Below the pieces are notes generated by a model, which saw only the letters and a list, made by a program, of their open reading frames with translations, was not told the DNA's origin and searched no databases. From Herbaspirillum seropedicae (lineage in GTDB: Bacteria; Pseudomonadota; Gammaproteobacteria; Burkholderiales; Burkholderiaceae_D), in NCBI RefSeq assembly GCF_001040945.1, contig NZ_CP011930.1, positions 248,001 through 312,000 on the forward strand: a DNA stretch of 64,000 nucleotides, given 5' to 3'. A program made the translations under genes and the position numbers. Shown here in pieces: positions 7,792 to 16,005 of the stretch; within the stretch, counting starts at the first letter, position 1, and the number at the start of each line of letters is the position of its first letter.

Positions 7792-9031
7792 TGACGATGA
7801 AGACATGCAGATCGGGAAGTTTCTTCATTGGTTGTCCAGCCGCCTTCCAGGCGGCGATGAAATCACGCCGCAGCTGCTTGAGATACTTCGCCCACTCTGT
7901 GTACTGGAAATACTGGTTCTCGATGTAGATGTAGTTGGAAGCGAAGCTGGTCGCTTGTCGATACAGTCGCTGGATGGTCTTGTCGCCTTCCTCCGGTTGT
8001 GTACGCACGATTTGAGCCCGGTGGGTGGAATTGTTGGCGCTTTTCTTGAGCCCTGCTGGTGGTGATCGCAGATCATGCGTACGCTTGATTTTCTGGTTGG
8101 CGGTGGCCACCCGGTTCCAGGCGTCGACGAAGTTCTTGCTCACGCTGATGAGGGTCTCGCCGCAAATGCGGCAGGCGTAATCTTGTAAAGGCTTCAGTCC
8201 GGGTAAATCATCTCCGCCGCCTTCCCACGAATGGCCACGACGCGGATCGTAAAACAAGTGCTCTCTGGTATCCCAGTAATCTGTGACGCTGTTCAATCCC
8301 ATCACGTAACCGACGGCGTGTTCTCCGTCTGCATGGTCGTAGTCGATGAGTATCGTTTTTTGATGGGCAGTCGATACTTGAACCAGTGTGTGATGCTCCA
8401 CCATCGTCAGGTTGGTCGACTTCTCTTCTTTAAGACTCTGCCGGACCTTGTCAGCATCGCCCGTACGGACCTTGAAGGTGAGATGCGGATGCATACCATG
8501 AGTGGCGTCAGAGAACCAGAGTGCATTGAAGTGGTGGCGGCGCTCCTGCGGCGTGAGGCCCGTGTCGTGCGGCTTCCCGGATAGGCGCTCGTGATGCCGG
8601 ATGCGCTTGACCTGATCCGCGTTAAGTGTGCCGTAACCCGGCGTATTCTTTGCCATGGTGGAGGCCAGGTTCTCGCGCCAGCACAGCACCCGCACCTCGA
8701 CCGGCTTGCCGTTGTTGTATTTGCCGGCCGCGACTTCCCTGAGCAAGTCACCCCAGGTCGGGCCGCGAGGCCAGGTATCGCCGTTGCGCTCCAGTTCCAT
8801 GGCGGGATCGAAGCCCCAGCAGATGATCTCCACGCTATGTCGCGCCCGGCGGATGTCTTGCAGGATACGGGCAAAGCCCTCTTTGCCACAGATCAGCACT
8901 TCGAGCTGGTTGGCGTGATAGATCGGGGAGTTGCTGTCTTCTGCGCGCTCCAGTAGCCATTGCGCTGTTGCGGTGGCGCTTCGTTTGCGCAGACTAAGAG
9001 GGACGCTGCTTGGGTGGTGAGTCTGGGTCAT
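7100..9031 (-). CDS. T6SS phospholipase D effector (Tle5/PldB-like)
   Basis: 643 residues, no signal peptide, two HKD phospholipase D motifs. HKD1 is AHQKTILID (H223, K225, D230), HKD2 is IHSKLMIIDD (H534, K536, D541) followed by GSANLN. Between them is a charged helical insert (about 444-475, rich in E, K and R). The family hydrolyses membrane phospholipids in the periplasm of rival bacteria after T6SS delivery. AGGAG precedes the ATG at 9031. It sits 26 bp after vgrG and 9 bp before a Sel1 lipoprotein gene, the classical spike-effector-immunity order. The last ~70 residues (from about 573) are a variable tail compared with the orphan copy. Confidence 0.88.
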   Translation of the reverse strand: MTQTHHPSSVPLSLRKRSATATAQWLLERAEDSNSPIYHANQLEVLICGKEGFARILQDIRRARHSVEIICWGFDPAMELERNGDTWPRGPTWGDLLREVAAGKYNNGKPVEVRVLCWRENLASTMAKNTPGYGTLNADQVKRIRHHERLSGKPHDTGLTPQERRHHFNALWFSDATHGMHPHLTFKVRTGDADKVRQSLKEEKSTNLTMVEHHTLVQVSTAHQKTILIDYDHADGEHAVGYVMGLNSVTDYWDTREHLFYDPRRGHSWEGGGDDLPGLKPLQDYACRICGETLISVSKNFVDAWNRVATANQKIKRTHDLRSPPAGLKKSANNSTHRAQIVRTQPEEGDKTIQRLYRQATSFASNYIYIENQYFQYTEWAKYLKQLRRDFIAAWKAAGQPMKKLPDLHVFIVIPTPERTQMVPATHDTVKALGHGASMPNQDKELERELAEERAHQERMKEVERHEFKEREDGAPPELVRKPKALTPNTNPRSNADIAKELDSLGIKTLVASLWTYDHDGVSKGEKYREIYIHSKLMIIDDAFFTLGSANLNLRSMAVDAEINIGCDDPRLSEKLRREVFSLHAGNSEQSDGGDGSSTSIANTFILWERLLITNKVKREEKNSPVGFLIPFEDKRTSKIRFA

Positions 9032-9057
9032 GATGGGGCTCCTGAGTTGTAAAAGAT

Positions 9058-11958
9058 TCAGGCGCCGGCATGGCGCAGCCGGCTCTCAGAGTCGGTTTCG
9101 GCGCTGCGATAGCCTGATGCAGCCAGCTGGTGGTCTAGATCGCCGAGTTCCTCTTGAACCGGCAAGTCGAAGTGGTAGCCATTGGATAGCCTGACGGAAT
9201 AGCTGTCATCGCCTGGCTGATGGTCTTTGATGCGTAATTGTCCTGCTGCGTCGGTGACCCCCACTGCAATCTGCTCACCCTGCTTGAAGAGCGTGTACGG
9301 CTGGTGCGCCAGTAGCCTCCCGTCGCGTGCGTGACTGCGCAGGCGAACCATCAAACTGCTGCTCTGCTGCAATTCTTCATAGGTCGGCGGGGGCGGGATG
9401 TCGGGCGGCGGGCAATTGGCGGGCCCCAGGACGTGATGCATGGCCGCCTGCTGCCGCCACTCGCCTGAGGTGCCATGTTCGATGGCGCTGGCGTTCCAGC
9501 GACTGAAGCTGCCTCCTCCCGCGACTTCCGTGGTCTCGCGCGAGCGGATGCTGATCTTGGGGGCCTGCAGGATGATCTCTTCGCTGGCTTCCAGCAAAAT
9601 GCGGCGTGCGGCACTGAGGTCGATATGCTCCTCATGGGCCTGGATCTTGATGCTGCCTTTGCCGCTGATAAGCTTCATATGTTTGGCTGCAAAGGCGCTG
9701 AGCATCTCGCCGGCTCGCATCAGCAGCCGGCGCCCTGCGCTGAGTTGGGTATTGGCCCGGCTGACCAAGTCAATGTGTTGTGCTGCGCCCAGCACCATGG
9801 TGTCCTGGCTCGTAATGCTCACGCCAGCCGGTGCGTCGACCGCCACCATCGGCGTTTCGGCGCGCACTGCCCCGTTGGCGACATCGCCAGCATCCCACGC
9901 CCGCAGTTGTGCCCTGATGCGCTCCAGCTGTGCCACGTCAGTCGCTTCGGCATGATGCCGGGCGGCATCGTGGCTCAGGCGTTGTGCCAGTTCCTGCAGG
10001 TTGTCCAGCGTCTCTAGCAGGGCAGCGCGCTCCAGCATGCGACCGCGCCCACGATCCTGGCTCTGCGCCGTGATCATTACACCCTTGGCAGCGCGCATCA
10101 CGCCATGCCCATCGGTTCGCGCTTCCAGGCCCTCGCCGCGGTCTTCGCCTCGTCCGCCGTGACGAGGTTCGGTCAGATAGCCCAGATTGAGCTGGCTGTG
10201 CTGGTGCTCGCTGGCCAGCTGCGTGCTGATCTGGCCGGGGCTGTCATCCAGGCGCAACTGGTTATAGCGCGCCCCGCCGATCTCCTTGGTCTTGATGCCC
10301 GAGAGGAAGCGATTGCCCGGCAAGCTGCCGCTGTGGCTGAAGCGCGCAGGCAGATTGATGCCGTTGTGAAGTACGCCTGCCACGAACATCTTGTCGGGAT
10401 CGCCGCCAAGGAAATCGATCAGCACTTCCATCCCCACCCTTGGCACGGCATCGTGCCCATAACCTGCGCCGGCCCAGGCGCTTGATACGCGTACGAAGGC
10501 GCTGTCCTGCTCATGTCCGCTGGCGCCCGCACCTTGGGCATGAGCATGGTCTTCGGGATGCAGGCCCTGCAGTTGCACCTTGATGCGGCCCAGTTCGTCG
10601 CAGTACACCTCCTCTTTTGAGGGACCTACGACAAGCGCCGTGATCGGATGAACGGGCGGCAGATGCAGCCGAGGATCGTAGTGAGGTGCCAGCGGCGCGG
10701 TGCGGCGCCTGCAGGTAAGCTGGTTGCGGTAGCGCAGGTCCGCTGCACTATGCGCCAGATTTTTCCAGGGCGACGCCGGCGCCAGCCTCCGTATGGCATC
10801 CTGCAGCACCGTTGGGAAATTGTTTTCGGCCTGCTGCTGCAAGGACGTGACGAGGAACTCGCGCTGGGCGGGTTTCTGGCCCCGCATATCAGGATGTCCG
10901 TCAAGCAGGAACCAGTGCCCCACTGCAAGGTCACGCACCGTGCCGCTGGCGTCGAAGGATTCGCTTCGGGCCTCGTGCGCCAGCATGCGCGTATCTGCCA
11001 GGCGGAGATGGTCATTTTGACTATCGGCTGCGTGCGGCGCTTCGATCAGTCCGTCGCGCAGGATGTTCGCCAGTTTGTACCCTGCGTCGCCCTGGTCCAC
11101 TATGCTGTGGCTGCTTGCTTCCTCCGCGCGCACAGCCTTGTAATCCCAGCTGCGGCGCCATACGCTGCCAGGCACCAGACTGCGCTGGCGGCTCCACGCA
11201 CTGATGGCGTCGCGCTCTTCAGTGGCGCCATCGCGGTGATAGCGCACCGTGCCCGCGGCGGCTCGGGGCAGCAAGGCTGGCTGATCGCAGAAGACCAGCG
11301 TGTGGATCGGTATGTCCGCGTGGGTCGCGATGGCGGTTTCGTCAGCCTGCTGGCCACTGGCGACATACCAGGCGATACCTTCGCGCCGGCACAGGCGCCT
11401 GATGAAATGCGCATCGGACTCGTTGAACTGATGGCTGATCTCGCGAGCCGGATAGCGGGTGTCGTCCAGACCGTCAAGATCGAATTTGAACGCCGCGGCC
11501 AAGGTAGAGCTGCGTTGACGCCACTCGCTGAGCAGGATCTCGAGGATGCTTGGCACGCTCAGTCGGCGGAAGATGCGGGTGTTGACACGCCCTTCCATGA
11601 TCGAAAGCGCGTCCCGCATCGTCAATTGATAAACCCTTAGCGCTCCATCGGCATGGCCGGCGCAGGCATCCGTGATGAGGCCATTGGTGTGATGCAGCCG
11701 GCCTCGGTCGGTCACCATCTCCACGCCCAGCGGCTGCCCCAGCAGGGTATGCAGAGGCAAATCGGGATCGGTCGACACGCAGGTCAATTGCACCTGCATG
11801 CCTTCCAGCAAGGTCTCCTGGATGTCGACGCGCTGCAGCAGCAGCGATTGTTCAAACCGTTGCTCCTGTGGACCCCACCGTAGCCGGATGGGACGCAGAT
11901 TCTGGGAAAGAATGGCACTGGCGAAAGCCGCGGTGATGGTTGCAAAATGGTCTGTCAT
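9058..11958 (-). CDS. vgrG: Type VI secretion spike protein VgrG (with C-terminal extension)
   Basis: 966 residues. The gp27-like N-terminal half has the FNESDAHFIRRLCRREGIAWYV block. The gp5 OB-fold (about 440-550) includes YCDELGRIKVQLQG and the PRVGMEVLIDFLGGDPD segment. A DUF2345-type beta-helix follows, ending in KISIRSRETTEVAGGGS. After a proline-rich linker (CPPPDIPPPPTYEEL), the last ~100 residues resemble a transthyretin/Ig-like domain (YTLFKQGEQIAVGVTDAAG). Such tails often dock effectors. It is the first gene of island 1 and precedes the phospholipase D effector, its probable cargo. No structural T6SS genes (tss) are in the window, so the machine is encoded elsewhere. Confidence 0.92.
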   Translation of the reverse strand: MTDHFATITAAFASAILSQNLRPIRLRWGPQEQRFEQSLLLQRVDIQETLLEGMQVQLTCVSTDPDLPLHTLLGQPLGVEMVTDRGRLHHTNGLITDACAGHADGALRVYQLTMRDALSIMEGRVNTRIFRRLSVPSILEILLSEWRQRSSTLAAAFKFDLDGLDDTRYPAREISHQFNESDAHFIRRLCRREGIAWYVASGQQADETAIATHADIPIHTLVFCDQPALLPRAAAGTVRYHRDGATEERDAISAWSRQRSLVPGSVWRRSWDYKAVRAEEASSHSIVDQGDAGYKLANILRDGLIEAPHAADSQNDHLRLADTRMLAHEARSESFDASGTVRDLAVGHWFLLDGHPDMRGQKPAQREFLVTSLQQQAENNFPTVLQDAIRRLAPASPWKNLAHSAADLRYRNQLTCRRRTAPLAPHYDPRLHLPPVHPITALVVGPSKEEVYCDELGRIKVQLQGLHPEDHAHAQGAGASGHEQDSAFVRVSSAWAGAGYGHDAVPRVGMEVLIDFLGGDPDKMFVAGVLHNGINLPARFSHSGSLPGNRFLSGIKTKEIGGARYNQLRLDDSPGQISTQLASEHQHSQLNLGYLTEPRHGGRGEDRGEGLEARTDGHGVMRAAKGVMITAQSQDRGRGRMLERAALLETLDNLQELAQRLSHDAARHHAEATDVAQLERIRAQLRAWDAGDVANGAVRAETPMVAVDAPAGVSITSQDTMVLGAAQHIDLVSRANTQLSAGRRLLMRAGEMLSAFAAKHMKLISGKGSIKIQAHEEHIDLSAARRILLEASEEIILQAPKISIRSRETTEVAGGGSFSRWNASAIEHGTSGEWRQQAAMHHVLGPANCPPPDIPPPPTYEELQQSSSLMVRLRSHARDGRLLAHQPYTLFKQGEQIAVGVTDAAGQLRIKDHQPGDDSYSVRLSNGYHFDLPVQEELGDLDHQLAASGYRSAETDSESRLRHAGA

Positions 11959-12128
11959 GGCGGGACCGGATGGCAGCTCTGGTACGGTTGAGAAAGCCGT
12001 CTACCATACCGGCGGCGGTCCGCTGGAAATGAGATGGCGCCATAAAAGAGAGGAAGTCCCGATTTTCTTGTGCGAATGATTCAAAAAATATCGATAATTA
12101 ACCGCTATCGATCAATTTTCATCCTGAC

Positions 12129-12503
12129 ATGGACACCACCCGCATCGACAAATGGTGCTGGGCCGCACGCTTCTTCAAGACGCGTTCGCAGGCCACCGAA
12201 GCCGTGGAACGCGGCCGCATCCGGCTCAACGGCGAGCGCACCAAGCCGGCCCACAACGTCAAGGCCGGCGACCGCCTCGACGTCGACAACGGCGCCACCG
12301 AATGGGAAGTGCTGGTCACCGGCATCGCCGACAAGCGCGGCTCGGCGGCCATTGCCGCCACCCTCTACCAGGAAACCGAAGAGAGCATCGCCCGCCGCGC
12401 CGCCCAGGCCGAGCGCCATCGCCTGTTCCGCGAGCCCTCGGCCGAGATCAAGGGGCGGCCGACCAAGCGCGACCGTCGCCTGCTGGACCGTTCCTCATCC
12501 TGA
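12129..12503 (+). CDS. hslR: Ribosome-associated heat shock protein Hsp15 (S4 domain)
   Basis: 124 residues. The S4 RNA-binding domain is at the N-terminus (RIDKWCWAARFFKTRSQATEAVERGRIRLNG, with no 20-residue run quoted beyond its key parts: DKWLWxxRFxKTR type) and the C-terminal tail is basic (KGRPTKRDRRLLDR). Hsp15 binds free 50S subunits carrying nascent chains and helps recycle them. Length and order match HslR. It is divergent from vgrG, with an AT-rich intergenic region (about 12050-12120) in which the sequence ATCGAT occurs twice. The ribosome site is weak. Confidence 0.88.
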   Translation: MDTTRIDKWCWAARFFKTRSQATEAVERGRIRLNGERTKPAHNVKAGDRLDVDNGATEWEVLVTGIADKRGSAAIAATLYQETEESIARRAAQAERHRLFREPSAEIKGRPTKRDRRLLDRSSS

Positions 12504-12596
12504 GTGCAGGCGCTGCCACCGCAGCCTGGGCTCGTTGTAAGATGAGGGCCGATCTCCCAGGCCTGTCTTTTCTCCAACGTAGGTGCGAAGGTGCAG

Positions 12597-13061
12597 ATGT
12601 CTCAGGTTGTTTCTTCCGACTCCATGCAGCCCATGCCGGCGGCGCGGCCCATCCGCAAGGAATGCCCGCCCGGCGCCTGCGACTGCCAGCGCGAAGCGCT
12701 GCTGGAATGCCTGCATGCGCCCGAGGCGCGGATCCTGATGCTGACCCGCGAGGAAGAAAAGCGCCTGATCGAACGCATCTTCCGCATCGCTAGCTATGAG
12801 GAGCTGCTGCATGTGGGCGCCCTCATGCGCAAGAACCTCGGCATCCACCTGCACATCAGCCCCGGTCCCAACGAGGTGCGCACCGTGCGCGGCCTGCAGA
12901 TCCATCTGGCCGAGCAACCGGGCCTGTGCCGCAAGACCCGCGACACCATTCCGGCCGCCATCCGCAAGTGCCTGGAAAACAATCCCACCATCGTCTACGC
13001 CCTGCTGGACGCCCACGACCTGCTGGGCGCCACCACGTCGCCGCCCGCCTCGCCAGGCTAG
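12597..13061 (+). CDS. Conserved-looking protein of unknown function with N-terminal Cys cluster
   Basis: 154 residues from the ATG at 12597, chosen because GAAGG lies five bases upstream. A GTG at 12591 would add two residues. Notable features are a CPPGACDCQREALLEC segment near residues 25-40, with four cysteines resembling a metal-binding or redox knuckle. A charged alpha-helical stretch follows (LTREEEKRLIERI), then a mixed region ending in a helix with VYALLDAHDL. I do not recognise the family. It is co-directional with hslR (93 bp gap) and precedes the TetR/fatty-acid block. Codon use is typical of the high-GC genes around it, so it is probably a real gene. Confidence 0.6.
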   Translation: MSQVVSSDSMQPMPAARPIRKECPPGACDCQREALLECLHAPEARILMLTREEEKRLIERIFRIASYEELLHVGALMRKNLGIHLHISPGPNEVRTVRGLQIHLAEQPGLCRKTRDTIPAAIRKCLENNPTIVYALLDAHDLLGATTSPPASPG

Positions 13062-13115
13062 CTTGCCGCCAGGAAAGCCCGCTCGCCAGGCGCGCAAGGC
13101 CGCCCGATTTTTTGT

Positions 13116-13151
13116 TTGACTTTTGCGGCGCGATGAATAATAGTACGATCG
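13116..13151 (+). promoter_or_regulatory. Promoter with TetR operator candidate upstream of the fatty-acid operon
   Basis: TTGACT (13116-13121) is followed 16 bases later by TAATAG (13138-13143), a strong -35 with a weak -10. It is overlapped at the start-site side by the self-complementary octamer ACGATCGT (13144-13151), in an AT-rich patch (AATAATAGTACGATCGTTCG). The position fits autorepression by the TetR protein encoded at 13272 and control of the following genes. A TCGTTCG also occurs near 15917, before the 3-hydroxyacyl-CoA dehydrogenase gene. Confidence 0.45.
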
Positions 13152-13271
13152 TTCGAATAAATTCTGCATGAAGAATAGTTCATGCGTCCATGAGGCAGCG
13201 GCCACGCAAGCCGCGCCCGTCGACACGGTTCCTTCCCGTCCCGCCCGGGGGCGGATAGCAAAGAGATAACG

Positions 13272-13973
13272 ATGACAGAGACAAGCAAGGTGACCACCGC
13301 GCCCGCCCGCCCCAAGTTCCTGCGCAAGGGTGAGCAGACCCGCGCCGCCATCCTCGATGTGGCGCTGGAACTGGCCAGCCGCGACGGCCTGGAAGGCCTC
13401 ACCATTGGCCTGTTGGCCGAGAAGATGAAGATGAGCAAGTCCGGCGTCTTCGCCCACTTCGGCTCGCGCGAGGACTTGCAGATCGAGGTCGTGCGCCTGT
13501 ATCACAACCGTTTCGAAGCCGATGTCTTCTATCCCTCCATCAAGGAGCCGCGCGGCCTGCCGCGCCTGGAGGCGATGTTCGCGCGCTGGGTCAAGCAGGT
13601 CACGGTGGAAATCGCGCTGGGCTGTATCTACATCAGCGGCGCCGTCGAATACGACGACCGCCCCGGCGCCATCCGTGATCACCTGGTGGCCATGGTGCAG
13701 GCCTGGCGCGATGCGCTGGAGCGCTGCATCCAGCAGGCCATCGACGCCGGCCACCTGCGCCCGGAAGTCGATGTCAGCCAGATGGTCTACGAGATGTATG
13801 GCCTGATCCTGGCCCTGCATCACGATGCGCGCTTCCTGCACATTCCGGGCAGCGTCGAACGCGCCGAAGCGAGCTTCCGCCGTCTCATCGGCAGCTATCG
13901 CCCGCAGGGCAGCGACAGCCTCAGCAGCACCCCCGCCAAGCATTCAAAATCGGCCGCCAGGAAGGCAGCCTAA
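13272..13973 (+). CDS. TetR-family regulator of the beta-oxidation genes
   Basis: 233 residues. The N-terminal TetR helix-turn-helix spans about residues 20-65 (TRAAILDVALELASRDGLEGL ... MSKSGVFAHFGSREDLQ, quoted in parts), followed by an all-helical ligand domain. It is the first gene of a run of fatty-acid degradation genes, 18 bp before the acyl-CoA dehydrogenase, so it is probably a fatty acyl-CoA-responsive repressor of its own operon. The Ala/Lys-rich C-terminal tail after about residue 215 is likely disordered. The effector molecule is inferred from context only. Confidence 0.85.
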   Translation: MTETSKVTTAPARPKFLRKGEQTRAAILDVALELASRDGLEGLTIGLLAEKMKMSKSGVFAHFGSREDLQIEVVRLYHNRFEADVFYPSIKEPRGLPRLEAMFARWVKQVTVEIALGCIYISGAVEYDDRPGAIRDHLVAMVQAWRDALERCIQQAIDAGHLRPEVDVSQMVYEMYGLILALHHDARFLHIPGSVERAEASFRRLIGSYRPQGSDSLSSTPAKHSKSAARKAA

Positions 13974-13991
13974 ACCCGTACGGAGACATTC

Positions 13992-15782
13992 ATGCCCCAA
14001 TACAACGCCCCCTTGCGCGACATGCAGTTCGTGCTGCACGAGCTGCTCAATGTCGAGGAAGTCTTCAAGGAACTGCCGCCGCATGCCGACACCAACCGTG
14101 AACTGGTGGACCAGGTGCTGGAAGAGGGCGGCAAGTTCGCTTCACAGGTATTGTTCCCGCTGAACCATTCGGGGGACCGCGAGGGTTGCCACTACGACCG
14201 CGAGAGCAAGACCGTGACCACGCCCAAGGGCTTCAAGCAGGCCTACCAGCAATACGTGGAAGCCGGCTGGGCGGCCTTGTCCTGTGACCCGGAATTCGGC
14301 GGCCAGGGCCTGCCGCTGACGATCAACAACTCCTTCTACGAGATGCTGAACTCGTCCAACCAGGCCTGGACCATGTACCCCGGCCTCTCGCACGGCGCCT
14401 ACGAGTGCCTGCATGCGCACGGCTCGGAAGAACAGAAGCAGCTCTACCTGCCCAAGCTGGTCTCGGGCGAATGGACCGGCACCATGTGCCTGACCGAAGC
14501 GCACTGCGGCACCGACCTGGGCCTCTTGCGCAGCAAGGCCGAGCCGCAGGCGGACGGTTCCTACAAGATCACCGGCAACAAGATCTTCATCTCCGCTGGT
14601 GAAAACGACGTTTCCGCCAACATCATCCACCTGGTGCTGGCGCGCCTGCCGGATGCGCCGGAAGGCTCCAAGGGGATCTCGCTGTTCCTGGTGCCCAAGT
14701 TCCTGCCCAATGCCGACGGCTCGCTGGGCGCGCGCAATCCGATCTTCTGCGGCGCTATCGAAGAGAAGATGGGCATCCACGGCAACGCCACCTGCCAGAT
14801 GAACCTGGACGGCGCCACCGGCTGGCTGATCGGCCAGCCGCACAAGGGCTTGCAGGCCATGTTCGTGTTCATGAACGCGGCCCGCCTGGGCGTGGGCATG
14901 CAAGGCCTGGGCCTGACCGAAGTGGCCTACCAGAACGCGTTGGTGTATGCCAAGGACCGCCTGCAGATGCGCAGCCTGTCCGGTATCAAGGCCGCCGACA
15001 AGCCGGCCGACCCGATCATCGTGCATCCCGATGTGCGTCGCATGCTGCTGACCGCCAAGGCCTTCGCCGAAGGGGGACGCGCCTTCACGTCCTATGTCGC
15101 GCTGGAGCTGGACAAGGAACTGACCCATCCTGATGAGCAAGTGCGCAAGGACTCCGCCGACATCGTGGCCCTGCTGACCCCGGTGGTGAAGGCCTTCCTG
15201 ACCGACAATGCCTGGATGGCCACCTCCGAGTGCCTGCAGGTCTATGGCGGCCACGGCTACATCGCCGAGTGGGGCATGGAGCAATACGTGCGCGACGCCC
15301 GCATCAACATGATCTACGAAGGCACCAACACCATCCAGTCGCTGGACCTGCTGGGCCGCAAGATCCTGATGGACAACGGCGCCAAGCTGAAGAAATTCGG
15401 CGCGCAGATCCAGGCCTTCGTGGAAGAACATGGCACGGATGAGTCCATGTCCGAGTTCATCACCCCGCTGGCCGACATCGGCGACAAGGTCACCAAGCTG
15501 ACCATGGAAATCGGCATGAAGTCCTTCGCCAACCAGGACGAGGCCGGCGCTGCCGCCGTGCCCTACCTGCGCGTGGTGGGCCACCTGGTGTTCTCGTACC
15601 TGTTTGCCCGCATGGCCAAGATCGCACTGGAAAAGCAGGACAGCGGCGACAGCTTCTACGCCGCCAAGCTGGCCACGGCGCGCTTCTACTTCGCGCGCCT
15701 GCTGCCGGAGACCGCCATGCTGATCCGCCAGGCCCGTTCGGGCGCCGCCAACCTCATGGCGCTGGACGCAGAGTTGTTCTGA
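13992..15782 (+). CDS. Acyl-CoA dehydrogenase with extra C-terminal domain
   Basis: 596-residue flavoenzyme for the first step of beta-oxidation (acyl-CoA to trans-2-enoyl-CoA). It has FAD/substrate segments MCLTEAHCGTDLG and the MIYEGTNTIQSLDLLGRK motif, whose Glu (about 443) is in the catalytic-base position of the medium-chain-type family. About 130 residues follow, typical of the longer C-terminal-domain subfamily (PF12806-like). GGAG precedes the start. It forms the FadE equivalent of a FadE-FadN-FadA order. Confidence 0.9.
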   Translation: MPQYNAPLRDMQFVLHELLNVEEVFKELPPHADTNRELVDQVLEEGGKFASQVLFPLNHSGDREGCHYDRESKTVTTPKGFKQAYQQYVEAGWAALSCDPEFGGQGLPLTINNSFYEMLNSSNQAWTMYPGLSHGAYECLHAHGSEEQKQLYLPKLVSGEWTGTMCLTEAHCGTDLGLLRSKAEPQADGSYKITGNKIFISAGENDVSANIIHLVLARLPDAPEGSKGISLFLVPKFLPNADGSLGARNPIFCGAIEEKMGIHGNATCQMNLDGATGWLIGQPHKGLQAMFVFMNAARLGVGMQGLGLTEVAYQNALVYAKDRLQMRSLSGIKAADKPADPIIVHPDVRRMLLTAKAFAEGGRAFTSYVALELDKELTHPDEQVRKDSADIVALLTPVVKAFLTDNAWMATSECLQVYGGHGYIAEWGMEQYVRDARINMIYEGTNTIQSLDLLGRKILMDNGAKLKKFGAQIQAFVEEHGTDESMSEFITPLADIGDKVTKLTMEIGMKSFANQDEAGAAAVPYLRVVGHLVFSYLFARMAKIALEKQDSGDSFYAAKLATARFYFARLLPETAMLIRQARSGAANLMALDAELF

Positions 15783-16005
15783 GCGCAACACCCTGCCGCA
15801 CGCGGGCCCAGCGCCGGCGTGCGGCGTTGATCTAGCGCAATCCGGCCCGGCATGCCGTCATGTTCGTGTCACCCCTGCGAGGCATGCTGTGACCTTCTGC
15901 AAGAAGGCGTACAGTAGTCGTTCGCACCTGCGGTAGCGCGGCAGCGCCGCTGGCCTGGCCCCGAATTCATGTTTCATGTTTGCAGCACCAGCAAAGGAGA
16001 GTTGC

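Noticed and set aside
12495..13943. 482-residue minus-strand frame across the Cys-rich and TetR genes
   Set aside because: Spans two plausible plus-strand genes and their promoter; low-complexity composition and no ribosome site.
14142..15791. 549-residue open frame antisense to the acyl-CoA dehydrogenase gene
   Set aside because: Composition is His/Gln/Gly-rich as expected of a shadow of a high-GC gene; no family motif; the plus-strand frame has clear acyl-CoA dehydrogenase motifs.
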